From Antedon mediterranea (lineage: Eukaryota; Echinodermata; Crinoidea; Comatulida; Antedonidae), in contig NC_092672.1 of the NCBI RefSeq assembly GCF_964355755.1, positions 38,684,501 through 38,748,500 on the forward strand: a DNA stretch of 64,000 bases, in the 5' to 3' direction. Below are positions 1-36,104 of the stretch, in pieces (position 1 is the first letter of the stretch; every line of letters begins with the position of its first letter). The translations under genes and the position numbers were made by a program. The notes under the pieces were generated by a model. The model saw only the letters and a list, made by a program, of their open reading frames with translations, ran no database searches and was not told the DNA's origin.

Positions 1-467
1 ATGGAATGTATTGCAGGGAATTGTTTGTTAAAATAATGAATAATTGAAATCAAAACAATAAAACAAAAATCCATTTCAGTACGTGCTCAGTATATTTCAT
101 ATTATATTGTTGGCGGTAGTTGGGTTTTTATTTGTAGAGTACAATTTATGGATTTGTAATGAACTACAGTTAATTATTTATTTAATCTATAATAAATTAA
201 AACCAACACCATCGGCCCATCCATGCAGTTATTATTGTCATTATTTGATGATGATGAATGATTCAAGAATTCAATTCAATAATAAATTTTATTAGTAGGG
301 CCTGGAGCCTCTGTTATATATTTAATTATATACTGTATTTTTATTCTATTCTTTTTTTTTTGTGATATGGAATACTGATTTTCAAAAACCATCTTGGCGA
401 GATGACAAACTATATAACCCATAGCATTTTGCATGAGATTTTTGGGGGTTGTTCAGTAATTTAGTAA
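1..467. other. no gene seen
   Basis: AT-rich sequence with only short chance reading frames. No splice-linked coding pattern or recognisable repeat was seen. Confidence 0.5.
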
Positions 468-630
468 AGACAACTTTTGGATTTCCAGGGGTTGTACAAG
501 ACAACTTTTGGATTTCCAGGGGTTGTACAAGACAACTTTTGGATTTCCAGGGGTTGTACAAGACAACTTTTGGATTTCCAGGGGTTGTGTACAAGACAAC
601 TTTTGGATTTCCAGGGGTTGTACAAGACAA
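468..630 (+). repeat. 31-bp minisatellite, about 5 copies
   Basis: Tandem copies of a 31-bp unit with the core GGATTTCCAGGGGTTGTAC. The fourth unit carries a 2-bp insertion (GT). The unit is open in several frames on both strands, so the small reading frames here are repeat artefacts. Confidence 0.93.
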
Positions 631-2045
631 TTTTTTACTGGGAAAATGTTCTTAAAGGATCCATATCACCCTATGAATTTAAAAAATAATAATTTGTGAC
701 CTAAAGAAATTGAAAACAAAAATATGAAATCTGGCTCCTTGCCAAAAAAAGTTACTTGTTAAAGTATTTATAGTATTTAACACTATATAATGCAGATTTT
801 GATTTTGATGATTTTTAGATCTGACCCTTGAATCTTTTAGGAAATCATATGAAACATGCTATGGTGGGGGTAACCATGACAATTGTGTATTTGGCTTGAT
901 TTAATCACTTTTTATTTATTGACCATATTTATGTGAGAAAGAGACAATTTAAAGTGAAACTTAAGTGAACAAACGATACCCAAAAATGAATTACTTTTCT
1001 TATTTTTAATTTATTTAACATGCCAACGATGGCACTCACAAAACAAAAACCATTTTTAATGTCTTCTGGAGTTTCAGACCAACCAAATTTTGGAAATACT
1101 GAAACCTTTCTTCACTATGACAGCTTCCTAGTATACTACACTAGTAAAGAGCTATCAAAAAGAGCTTATCATAATAATAGTTTATTGGTTGTGTACTTTT
1201 GTATTTTTACATTACTAAACAAAAAGATAGTCACAGTCACACAGCACATTTGAAATACTGGAAAATCACATAGAATTGAATGGTATAGTGTTATATAGCT
1301 TTACTTGCAAGTTAGGAGTCCTTCTATAAATACACTAATATAATATGATGTTCCAATGGAGTTCAATATTATACCAGCACTTGCATTATATGGAATACTA
1401 TTGATGACTCATCAAGCTAGACCTACAGTAGTTTAGGGTACAATACATTGTTTAGGACAAGGCTACACATTTCTCAATCAAAAGCATTTAGTCTGTTGTT
1501 CTAATAGTCATGTTGCTGGTCCCTTCATTTTAAACAATTAGGAGACTGCAAGATGTAGATGTACTTGTTTTATAACCTGTACAGTAGACAGTAGTATTCA
1601 ATTCACTTTTATTTCAGAACAAAGTCCATATCATAACAAATAACAATATTCAATAAATAGATAAAAAAAAAAAATCTATACCACATGTCGAACAAATTAA
1701 GGTAATATTTGGCAGCTTTTCATAATTAATTTCTCTGTAAGTACAGTAGTGTAATTAATGTGACAAGATACAGTATAGGCACTGGGGAACCTCCTTTCAC
1801 ATTGATTTTTTTTATTTATTGTTATTCACACTCACAGTTGGTATGCAGATTTTTAACAACATTGGTGATTGTTTTTCTATCTATTTTCAGTCTTTATTAC
1901 CATGAAATTACTGTAATACAGTTAGTTACCCGTAGAATTTTAATTGTTTACTGTTGAAATATGTGTAAATATTGTCAAACTGTGTTCCAAGTAATGTTAC
2001 TTTTGTTTGATTAGTGTATCTTGCTTTATATAGTAGTATTTACTC
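631..2045. other. intergenic, nothing identified
   Basis: AT-rich. Several short frames (for example 1020-1253) have no homology I recognise and no coding-like neighbours. Near 2040 the sequence grades into the next minisatellite. Confidence 0.4.
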
Positions 2046-4231
2046 TCGTAGTACTATGCAAGTGTAGTGTATCATTGTAGTAGGTGCTGTATTCGTAGTA
2101 CTATGCAAGTGTAGTGTATCATTGTACTAGGTACTGTATTCGTAGTACTATGCAAGTGTAGTGTATCATTGTACTAAGTACTGTATTCGTAGTAGTACTA
2201 TGCAAGTGTAGTGTATCATTGTAGTAGGTACTGTATTCGTAGTACTATGCAAGTGTAGTGTATCATTGTACTAAGTACTGTATTCGTAGTAGTACTATGC
2301 AAGTGTAGTGTATCATTGTACTAGGTACTGTATTCATAGTAGTATGCAAGTGTAGTGTATCATTGTACTAGGTACTGTATTCGTAGTAGTATGCAAGTGT
2401 AGTGTATCATTGTACTAGGTACTGTATTCGTAGTACTATGCAAGTGTAGTGTATCATTGTAGTAGGTACTGTATTCGTAGTAGTATGCAAGTGTAGTGTA
2501 TCATTGTACTAGGTACTGTATTCATAGTAGTATGCAAGTGTAGTGTATCATTGTACTAGGTACTGTATTCGTAGTACTATGCAAGTGTAGAGTATCATTG
2601 TAGTAGGTACTGTATTCATAGTACTATGCAAGTGTAGTGTATCATTGTACTAGGTACTGTATTCATAGTACTATGCAAGTGTAGTGTATCATTGTACTAG
2701 GTACTGTATTCGTTGTACTATGCAAGTGTAGTGTATCATTGTACTAGGTACTGTATTTGTAGTACTATGCAAGTGTAGTGTATCATTGTACTAGGTACTG
2801 TATTCATAGTACTATGCAAGTGTAGAGTATCATTGTAGTAGGTACTGTATTCATAGTACTATGCAAGTGTAGTGTATCATTGTAGTAGGTACTGTATTCG
2901 TTGTACTATGCAAGTGTAGTGTATCATTGTACTAGGTACTGTATTCGTTGTACTATGCAAGTGTAGTGTATCATTGTACTAGGTACTGTATTAGTAGTAC
3001 TATGCAAGTGTAGTGTATCATTGTACTAGGTACTGTATTCGTTGTACTATGCAAGTGTAGTGTATCATTGTACTAGGTACTGTATTTGTAGTACTATGCA
3101 AGTGTAGTGTATCATTGTACTAGGTACTGTATTCATAGTACTATGCAAGTGTAGAGTATCATTGTAGTAGGTACTGTATTCGTAGTACTATGCAAGTGTA
3201 GAGTATCATTGTAGTAGGTACTGTATTCGTAGTAGTATGCAAGTGTAGTGTATCATTGTAGTAGGTACTGTATTCGTAGTACTATGCAAGTGTAGTGTAT
3301 CATTGTAGTAGGTACTGTATTCGTAGTAGTACTATGCAAGTGTAGTGTATCATTGTAGTAGGTACTGTATTCGTAGTACTATGCAAGTGTAGTGTATCAT
3401 TGTAGTAGGTACTGTATTCATAGTAGTATGCAAGTGTAGTGTATCATTGTAGTAGGTAGTGTATTTGTAGTAGTATGCAAGTGTAGTGTATCATTGTAGT
3501 AGGTGCTGTATTAGTAGTACTATGCAAGTGTAGTGTATCATTGTACTAGGTACTGTATTTGTAGTACTATGCAAGTGTAGTGTATCATTGTACTAGGTAC
3601 TGTATTCGTAGTACTATGCAAGTGTAGTGTATCATTGTAGTAGGTACTGTATTCGTAGTAGTACTATGCAAGTGTAGTGTATCATTGTACTAGGTACTGT
3701 ATTCGTAGTAGTACTATGCAAGTGTAGTGTATCATTGTAGTAGGTACTGTATTCGTAGTAGTACTATGCAAGTGTATTGTATCATTGTACTAGGTACTGT
3801 ATTCGTAGTAGTACTATGCAAGTGTAGTGTATCATTGTAGTAGGTACTGTATTCGTAGTAGTACTATGCAAGTGTAGTGTATCATTGTAGTAGGTACTGT
3901 ATTCGTAGTAGTACTATGCAAGTGTAGTGTATCATTGTAGTAGGTACTGTATTCGTAGTACTATGCAAGTGTAGTGTATCATTGTACTAGGTACTGTATT
4001 CGTAGTAGTACTATGCAAGTGTAGTGTATCATTGTAGTAGGTACTGTATTCGTAGTACTATGCAAGTGTAGTGTATCATTGTACTAGGTACTGTATTCGT
4101 AGTAGTATGCAAGTGTAGTGCATCATTGTAGTAGGTACTGTATTCGTAGTACTATGCAAGTGTAGTGTATCATTGTACTAGGTACTGTATTCGTAGTACT
4201 ATGCAAGTGTAGTGTATCATTCTACTAGGTT
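2046..4231 (+). repeat. 2.2-kb minisatellite, 47-bp unit, about 46 copies
   Basis: A near-unbroken tandem array. The unit contains CTATGCAAGTGTAGTGTATC followed by ATTGTACTAGGTACTGTATTC. Units are 47 bp, or 50 bp where an extra TAG triplet gives GTAGTAGTACT. Variant sites include GTACTAG/GTAGTAG and CGTAGT/CATAGT/CGTTGT. Higher-order runs of the 50-bp form cluster towards 3650-4020. Confidence 0.97.
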
Positions 4232-5308
4232 GTATGTAACTCTTTCTCCTTGTATGGGTCTTGTTGTACTTTTGTTTATATAGTGTACTTATTAGTACTG
4301 TTAAAGTCGTGAGGTTAAATAGAGCAGAAATAGGCTTGTTTGTTTATGTTGCCTATTTTTATGCCATTGATCTAGTACAGTATATCCGGTTTTTGTATTT
4401 AAATTTCTTTTATAGTACAAATATTATAATGTCCTGACTTTATGATTATTCTGTAAACTCTGTCATTGTCAATCAGTAAAATGTTTTTCATAATAAATGG
4501 CAAATAAATATCACAGCACAAATTCCAATAAATTCCCAAATTAATACATTTATTCCAAAGTGTTATTTCAGTTATTGTGTTGGAGGTACTGTGCTACATT
4601 TTTTTTCTTAAGTAAAACGAATAAAAACAAGCCTGATATGAAAAGATTTAAAATTCATATGTACTACTATACCACTACTGTACTGTATCATTACTATTTA
4701 ACAAACAGTGAAATTATATGGATGAGACAATATTACATCTTGTGTTTTAATGCCTGTGGCTTTGATAATTTTGTTTAGCAGCACATTAATTTTTGTATGG
4801 CAAGACTAATGGCATAGATCCTTGTTATGCTAATGGAAAGTTCAACTGAAGGTCAGGCTTCTTTCACATTCACAGTGTTGTACTTTCTCAATGCTTTGTT
4901 TAAATGGTAGTAGCTTATAATCATGGAGGAATCCATCATGGTTATCTGTATACTGATTTATCATTAATCTTGAATTCAAATCCTGAAAAAAATTATTAAA
5001 AATATTAGTATTATTATAATATTAGTTGTTAATTTTACTGTATTTTCTGTTAAATTAAAAAGTTAAAAAAAGTCTCAGATTTACTACATGTAGTGTACTG
5101 AATTTTTTCCTTGGGCTTAAACCAATGCTACGGATATGGTAATGTACAAACTGGTTTTTTTTGTCAAGTGGATCAAGTGTTCTTCTACATGTACATCTTT
5201 TAAGGGGGTAGTGGGGTAGTAAGTGGGTAGAATGACTTCTCATCTTCTAATTATCATTATTATACAGCAAGACTTTCAGAAGGCCTACAGTACTATAATA
5301 TTATAAGT
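4232..5308. other. intergenic, nothing identified
   Basis: AT-rich with no supported gene. The frames at 4560-4778 (+) and 5055-5243 (-) look like chance. Confidence 0.4.
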
Positions 5309-5478
5309 ACAGACAACTCTCCCAATACTGGTCTCTCTGAAAATCAGAAACTCTCCCAAAACCAGACTTTTCTTGAGGTCCAAAAGGTCTCAAATTGTTG
5401 AATACCAGACTTTCCAGAAAAACAGACATATTGGGCCAGCTCAAAGGTGTCTGATATTATTAGGAGAGTTGAGTGTAT
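5309..5478. mobile_element. MITE-B copy 1 (terminal inverted repeat CAACTCTCC)
   Basis: It begins ACAGACAACTCTCCCAATAC and ends GGAGAGTTGAGTGTA, a near-complementary terminal inverted repeat. The interior shares CAGACATATTGGGCCAGCTC and neighbouring sequence with the copy at 49646-49825. Two copies of about 170-180 bp with matching ends support a short non-autonomous DNA element. Superfamily not assigned. Confidence 0.75.
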
Positions 5479-6192
5479 ACTGTACTACAGTAGAATATTG
5501 GGGATGCAGAATAACAGATGTTGGTGGGTGTCAAAGGTAGTAAAAATCAAAAGCATTTTCTCTTTTAACCTTTGTATTGTTTCTGTTTATTTTTCTTTGA
5601 AGTCGATTCGTTTCTGTTTTTGGCGTTTGTAGCTAGGCCTCTCGAGACGTATAGAGGAAGGGTGGAGTTCACTTATTGTGTGCTCTCAATAGCCTGGCAT
5701 CGTAATGGTCATACTGTAGTTTTCTTTCAACTTCCTTTCTGCATTAATAACTTGAGTACATTAGACGTACTTTAATAATACTGTCTTACTGTTACATGTG
5801 TTTTAAAAAGTACAGGATAAACCCAGTTTTTAAAAGTAATTTTAAATTGGAATGAAATCTATGAGTCTTGAAAAAGCATACATACTTGTACTGTATTTGA
5901 CCAAATAAAGGAAAATATAAAAAATCCCCTAATATACACTAATTCTCAGGTTTTCAATAGTATCCACTGTAAGTACAGTAGAGGTATTCAGTGTGTGTTT
6001 TCTTCCACTCAATTCTTTCTCTCTCCATAGACAATCACCTTTCTGTTCCATGGATTAAACAGCAAATATTATACTGTAGTTATTTTTTAGCAGACTGAAA
6101 CTGAACTGAGTATAAATTAGCAGGGTGTCCAAACTAGTAAAAAATATGCACATTATCACATTGAACAACAGCAATCTGTCCACTACTAGTTT

Positions 6193-6352
6193 AAAGCTCT
6201 AAACACTATCAAACTAGTTTGAACTCATAGATTTGACAAAAAAAAGTGTGATGGTAATGATATGCTAAAATATGGTAGTGATATTTAATGATAGTGGTAT
6301 GACATCATCATGTCCATATATGGGCACATAAAGTTTGATAGTGTAGCTTTAG
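6193..6352. mobile_element. MITE-A copy 1
   Basis: The left end resembles AAGCTCTxxACACTATCAAA and the right end TTTGATAGTGTAGCTTTAG, an inverted repeat. The interior has the family marks TCATGTCCATATATGGGCAC and a copy of ATGGTAGTGAT. Other copies occur throughout the window, mainly in TAOK introns. Confidence 0.8.
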
Positions 6353-6647
6353 AGGCACAGTCCACCACAGTGTATCAGTTTTAAAGTTTAGTGAATACCT
6401 GTAGGAGGAGGTTCAATATAAAGTGCAAATTAACCTATTTGGTACAATGTTATGTTAATAGAATTTGTACAATTGGTATTTTCTACTTGATTGGTTACTC
6501 TATAGTATAGCATTACTGTATAGGATATTAAATCTCAGCACAATCCACTCTTTGTAGTATTATGAAGAAAGCGAGCTACTCGGACCATAACCCTGTTTAT
6601 TTTCCAGTTACATAGTCAAATTACTTTGTTATTAATTATATCTGGCA

Positions 6648-7431
6648 AGTAGGTACTGTGTAGCAATATATACAAGTAGGTACTGTGTAGCAATATATAC
6701 AAGTAGGTACTGTGTAGCAATATATACAAGTAGGTACTGTGTAGCAATATATACAAGTAGGTACTGTGTATCAATATATACAAGTAGGTACTGTGTAGCA
6801 ATATATACAAGTAGGTACTGTGTAGCAATATTTACAAGTAGGTACTGTGTAGCAATATATACTGTACAAGTAGGTACTGTGTATCAATATATACAAGTAG
6901 GTACTGTGTAGCAATATATACAAGTAGGTACTGTGTAGCAATATATACAAGTAGGTACTGTGTAGCAATATATACAAGTAGGTACTGTGTAGCAATATTT
7001 ACAAGTAGGTACTGTGTAGCAATATATACTGTACAAGTAGGTACTGTGTAGCAATATATACAAGTAGCTACTGTGTAGCAATATATACTGTACAAGTAGG
7101 TACTGTGTAGCAATATTTACATTATTATATCTCGCTATACAAGTAGGTACTGTGTAGCAATATTTACATTATTATATCTCGCTATACTAGTAGGTACTGT
7201 GTAGCAATATTTACATTATTATATCTCGCTATACTAGTAGGTACTGTGTAGCAATATTTACATTATTATATCTGGCTATACAAGTAGGTACTGTGTAGCA
7301 ATATTTACATTATTATATCTGGCTATACTAGTAGGTACTGTGTAGCAATATATACAAGTAGGTACTGTGTAGCAATATTTACATTATTATATCTCGCTAT
7401 ACAAGTAGGTACTGTGTAGCAATATTTACAT
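6648..7431 (+). repeat. 27-bp minisatellite with inserted variants
   Basis: Tandem units with the core AAGTAGGTACTGTGTAGCAA followed by TATATAC. Variants of about 32 bp carry an extra ACTGT. Towards the 3' side, units of about 47 bp carry an added ATTATTATATCTCGCTATAC. The core GGTACTGT is shared with the array at 2046-4231, which may reflect common origin or a simple shared word. Confidence 0.95.
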
Positions 7432-7519
7432 ATCTACAAATATACTTGAACATTTATTGTCAAGTTTGAGTTTAAAATATTTATTAGGTTCGTTTCGTTT
7501 ATTTATTTTTTTCCACTCA

Positions 7520-7521
<2 letters not shown>

Positions 7522-7550
<29 letters not shown>
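7522..7550. repeat. (AT)n microsatellite
   Basis: About 14 uninterrupted AT dinucleotides. Confidence 0.95.
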
Positions 7551-7552
<2 letters not shown>

Positions 7553-9152
7553 TTTACATTTACATATTACATATATTAAATGTGGGTGAATGGAAGTCAC
7601 AGTAAGTTCACTGAACTTTAAGTCGTGACTCCCATATGCCTATAAGTATACTAACATTGCTACAGAGTAGACTAAAATATGAATATATAATAGTGAAAGT
7701 ACATAAAATCAAAAAAAAAAATAAAAAATTTTAATTATAGAAGTTAAGATTAGTAATGCTAAACAATTCTTCATTGAATAACAATTACAACATAAATTTC
7801 TTTCACATTAATAACTTGTATTAATTTTGACAGTTCAAGACATAGCAAATTTTAAATAGTTTTGTCCTGTCACGTAAATAGATATGAATGAAACATACAG
7901 TAGTACAGTTATTACTGAAGTGTAATTGAATGAAATGTACACTCAAATTGGTAAATAAAATTCATTGTTCGTGAGTAATTGAAAACAGCTTACATGATGT
8001 AAATGTTTTGAATCCTAAAGGATGTGATATAAAAATAACACACTAGCAATGACGTTGTTATACTGTAGCTACTACTTGCATAATAGGCCTAACTGATCAT
8101 AGATTACCCTACAGTACAGTTAACATTGGAAAGTCTGTAAGAATAATGCCTTCTGTCAAGAGGTGTACTGGCTAGGCTTTAGAAACCTGTATTGTGTCTA
8201 TAGTGAGGTGTCCTGGTATACTAGCTACAGTAGGCTTTATAGAAACCTGTATTGTGTCTATAGTGAGGTGTCCTGGTATACTAGCTACAGTAGGCTTTTT
8301 AGAAACCTGTATTGTGTCTATAGTGAATTATCCAAGCTGAATTGATTGGCCTGGCTGGAATCATTTGCTCCACAGTGTTTTGATTGAATCGATAGTATAT
8401 TTATACATTGTTTCAGAATGTGTTTTATTTGAGTTTAACTTTAAATCTATTTGTTAATGTTAATAGAGCGCAAACTATGTTAAACATTTTTTTACAAAAA
8501 AAAAAAGCTATGAGAAATCTTGTATGGTCATTGTTATAAAGTGCAATACCGGCATTCTAAGAATTGATTACAAAATAGCCTAATGTTTGCATGACAGTAC
8601 GTACAGTATAGACATTTTTATCAGAAGTTGGTTTCAGTAATAGTACAGCAATAACCACATCCCCTTACTGCATACTGCTGTTATACACGGTACATTACCA
8701 TTGTTTACTATTAATATTAAAACTGCAGTGTACATGTAACAAACTTGTGATAGTCCACTTAATACTAGAACTACAATAACTTATAAATTATTCATAATAT
8801 TAAATATTCATTTGATAATTTATTCATACGGCTTCTCTACAGTGTAGTTAGTCATTTTATACCAAGAGCATGGCCTTTATACTGTAAAAACAGCTCAAAC
8901 ATTTGTAATTATATTTAGCAGGAAAATAAAGACATAAATCATATTGAAGGAGAACATACAGTAGTGATATTATACATTAATAATAACAAAATGTTGTCCT
9001 TTTGAGTCTATTTTTTTTATTCACAAAAACAACTTTTTTTATTTTAAGCTTCTAAATATATGATTCTTAAAGTAAAAGTAATATATTATTATTATATTAT
9101 TTATTATATTATTATTTTAATTAATAAAATCCATCTCTTTTGTTTTTTTCAG
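7551..9152. other. intergenic upstream of TAOK
   Basis: AT-rich with no coding exon identified. It contains the 8173-8327 tandem repeat and probably the intron before the 5'UTR exon that starts at 9153. Upstream non-coding exons or the promoter of TAOK could lie here, but no start site can be picked. Confidence 0.4.
8173..8327 (+). repeat. 58-60 bp tandem repeat, about 2.6 copies
   Basis: Three successive copies of AGAAACCTGTATTGTGTCTA, with GAGGTGTCCTGGTATACTAG in the first two. The third copy is truncated. Confidence 0.9.
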
Positions 9153-9312
9153 ATTTCACCCAATGTGTATTACCATAAACAATCAGGAAATATATTACTT
9201 ACTTGGATCACCGGCACAAGTCTAGCAATTCCCATGTTAATAGGATCAACACATTATACACAAGCGGGTATCTCCATGTTTACATATACAGGATAATTAC
9301 AAACTATTGAAA

Positions 9313-23630
<14,318 letters not shown>

Positions 23631-26600
23631 CACCTGCTGTAACACAATTTAAATACTTCTGTTATTCATTATAACCATAGTTTTGAGCCAAGTTGGTTGA
23701 TATGTATAGAAGGTCGTCGACCCAGCATCATGGAACCTGATAGCGTGCTGAGCAATTACTTACTGTCTTGGAGACAAAATAGCTAGATGTCACAGATTTA
23801 AGCACCTGCGAAGTCATTTGCAGTTTATTCCTAACTAGTAATATCTGATCTTGTGCGTGTGGCATCATTTGTAAACTCAAGTGTCATCATCTACAATATA
23901 ATGGTGTCAACTGATCAGATACCTAGTTGTAGGAAGTCCAGGTGTGTTGTTCCATTGAATAATAATGACATTGTCTAGTAATTTATCAAGCTGGTAACAA
24001 CACCTGTCCTGCATGCATAAGTAATTCCATGTTAATTAGATAATACCATCAATAATACAATGAGTATTAGTTTGAAGAAATTGTTGATAAAGACAAATCC
24101 CCTCGGTGTGTTTATATTATAATAAATAATCTAGATAATACAATATCTTCCCACATCGATTTAATTACATAGCGATTAAATTGCGCTAAATCCATAATAA
24201 TTTGATCTGTTTAATCTGCCTTTTAAGCTAATGCATTTTAATTAATCCCATTGCTGAGCTGTATGAAATCTACTAATAAGCCTGCTATATAAAAGTTTTT
24301 ACTAATCCTCTACTAGTGTCCACATTAAGTAAAGTTTGTCTTCCAGATGTGGATGTTGTCTGTAAACTTATTGTTAATCCTACTTAATCATTTGATTTAG
24401 GATTATCTGTGGAAATCTTATTAAACCAGATCAATATTTTAAGCTTGTATTTAATGAATGAAAAACTTATTTTACACATGATGTACTATTTTATATTGTG
24501 CATTACTTTAACAAAACATGACAAATATAATGTAACCAACTTGCATACAATAAATACTATAGATTTTAGGTAACAAAATATGACAAATACAGTAGAGCAT
24601 CTGATGATATCTTAATTGTTTCTAAAACTAACATTATTTAAGTACACGCCTTTTAAGCAATGTTTAATAAGTTTTCTTGTTTTGATTGCGAAAGTGTGAA
24701 ACATAACAAATAGTTGTTTTATCATCTTTAATTCTTAAAGCTATCCCCATTTAATGATGAAATTGGAACATTCTTGATTGTATTAGGTTGTTATTTCTAT
24801 TAAATAGTTGGCCATTGAGAACTTTGTAGTTCCACATATTTCAATAATTGCTTCCTTTCATTTTTCTGATAAGCTAACTCACTAACACTGCCAGCCAGTT
24901 TGTACTATCAATTTGTACAACACTCTATTTAGCAAACATCATTTTCTAGTATAATCATTCTTCTTGATTTACCCCTTTAATAATAATGGACTGTTCCATT
25001 TTATTTTAAAGAACTGTCCAATCGACATGTCAGATCGAAAAAGTTGAGTGTTATTTTATGTATTTCTATATTGAAGTAAAACATCGTTGCTCGATACATA
25101 AAATAAATATTTATTTTATATGAACATTTTATACTGCAAAGTTCAGGCACTTCCTTTAGTTATATTAGATAAGTAACTTCACAGCAATATTAATTATATA
25201 AATAGAACAACCATGTTTAATACTCTGCTGTCTCAAATTATACTACAATTTTCTTGTGTTCTGTCTACGTACGTAGAAGTTGATTTGGCTGCATAGGTGG
25301 CTTAGGTTTCACATCCACTGTTTTAGTCTCTTTATGATATGTGTATAACTTCACCAAATCAGTAACATAGTGTCTAAAAATAGGCATAGTCCCCTTGTTG
25401 ATGTCTAAAAATAGGCATAGTCCCCTTGTTGATGTCTACTAAATAGTTATCAATAACAATTTTTTATATTCTTCATATACTAATTTTATTTTTCATTACT
25501 GTTTTGTTCAATTGAATCATTAAACTATATTATTTAAAATTTGGAAACAAATGTCTGTAATTATACCTTTCTTGTGCATCTGCTGTCTTTATATATTTAA
25601 TTGTGTGTGTGTTATATGTAATAAACATTATTAATTGGTAATTAATTATTACAGTAATGTTCTACAATATTTAATCCTGGTTTCTGTAATACATTGGTGA
25701 TGTTGTATACATTCAATTCTCCGAGAGTTTATTTGGAAAATGTTTGGGAATTTGTATTTAGGCACAACAGCATTAATTGGATATGCAAGTGTACATCAGT
25801 TATACCAACAATGCTTGTTTACAATATGGATGCTATTCTGGAAGCCATCAGCAACACACTTCTTCATAGCCGTTAGTGTGTTATTTTTTTTAAACCAAAG
25901 AATCGGACATAATCAATGTACCTCATGATCTTAGGGTATTATTGTTGTATTAATCATTAATTACCTCACTTATAAATGTTTAATTTTGCTTCTCCATTTC
26001 TTAATTCCAATCTCTTACCATTTTATACAGAATGAAATAACAAATCATGTTATAAAGTGTTCTCTTCTTTAAATTAGCATTTTTTCATCATTATTTTTCA
26101 AACTGTCTCAGAAGATTATATTTATCAGAAAGTGGCTGATCAAAATGTAGCTTCTGTAATATGTTTCAAACTAAACTAGTTCTTGTAACATGTGTAACTG
26201 TTTTCCTATTATTATTAGTCTTAGTTTATATTGTACTTTTCAATTTCTGTAAATTATTGAATCCATTTTTTCTGTACACAAAATGTTACGATTAACTGAG
26301 CCTTGTAACCATGTGATTCTTGCAAGCAAAGTTATAATTCAAAAATTAGTGATCTCTCTGTTGGCATAGGGATGTGTTACCATAGATATATGTTGCTATT
26401 TTTTATTTAAATTTGTGTTTATATAAATTATTCAGGGTATTTAATCATTGGATGATTCCAATCTGTTTGTTAATATGTTTGTGATTTTTCATATTTAATA
26501 GTTACATCAATTACTTGGCCTAAGAATGATTAAAGGGTTAGTTACATAGTAAACATGTACATATATGACATAATATTTACCAGGTCATAGGTCATTCAGT

Positions 26601-27215
26601 GATTTACATGCCCTATATTCCATTGTAACTAATCATACTAGAATAAACCTGATTGATTTCCCCATGTTTTATTACTAAACTCTGTTAACAATTTGTTTTC
26701 ATTTCTCAAAAGAATGAAAAGATACAGATCAGATTAAAATGCATTTTACACTATCAGAAAAGTTTGTTATTTTTCGTTTAAGCAAACATTACTTGGAGTG
26801 TTTTAACGAAAGAGAAACTAAGATTTCTCAGCCGAAATAAATATTAATTTATCTTGGAGTTTTGAAGAGCTGAATTCAAATGAAAAGAAATGGAAATTAT
26901 TATTTTCCAATGACGAATTACATTTTGCTATTGTTTTACCGATATATATTATAATAATATTAATATTAAGCCTATACAGTATATTCAATATTAATCAGTG
27001 AAATTATGTCATCGGGAAAAAAGAACGTTCTTAAAATTAGTTTCAAAAAAACAATATAGCCCCCTCTCTTGTTCGCCAAAACGAATCGTCAGCTGCTGTT
27101 GTTTTTGTTGTGAAAAACTAGACAGCCTGAGAATTTTGATACAAATTTGTAATATGTAAAATTAACTTTAAAAGAAGTATTCACAATATGTAATTATCTA
27201 CAACCATAATTTATA
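23631..27215 (+). other. TAOK 3'UTR and TAOK-BCAS3 intergenic region
   Basis: Non-coding and AT-rich. The TAOK 3'UTR starts here; several AATAAA-like hexamers exist (for example near 25619), so its end cannot be fixed. A 33-35 bp direct duplication (TAAAAATAGGCATAGTCCCC) lies at 25372-25437. The last few hundred bases should contain the BCAS3 promoter and 5'UTR, but no core element stands out. Confidence 0.5.
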
Positions 27216-35663
<8,448 letters not shown>

Positions 35664-35722
35664 CCGACTGCAAACAACTTTTTAAAAATTACTTTTTAGT
35701 TAATATTTTTCCTACAAGTTTT

Positions 35723-35728
35723 AATAAA
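35723..35728 (+). terminator. candidate BCAS3 poly(A) signal
   Basis: AATAAA 60 nt after the BCAS3 stop codon. Plausible cleavage signal; the downstream GU-rich element is not distinctive. Confidence 0.45.
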
Positions 35729-36104
35729 ATTGAATTTTCAGACTGGCTTCTTTAACATACACCGAACACTTTACATAAATTTTCACCACTCCTTCCCAAT
35801 TGAATAACAATAATGTGAAAACATAAATTGTCTGTGTGTTGATTATTTTTAAAAATGTATTTTTTGCCCAATTAACTAGAATTTGCTGATGTATGTACAT
35901 TTTTTAATGTAGTCTTTAGAAGATAAATACTGATGCACTAATTCTCACTGTGTCTCTGTCATTGATAGAAAATAAGCATTGTATGGCTGCTAAGACGTGA
36001 CAAAATGAAGCTTAATTCATTAGTAAATGCTATATATAATATAAATTATATAAAATTAACTTTGTACACTTAACCTGTATATAAGCATCATCAAATGTTT
36101 TATT

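Noticed and set aside
9060-9296. 78-codon frame upstream of TAOK
   Set aside because: It spans an intron/acceptor at 9151-9152 and the 5'UTR exon; the TAOK start at 9313 is in another frame and fits the family exactly.
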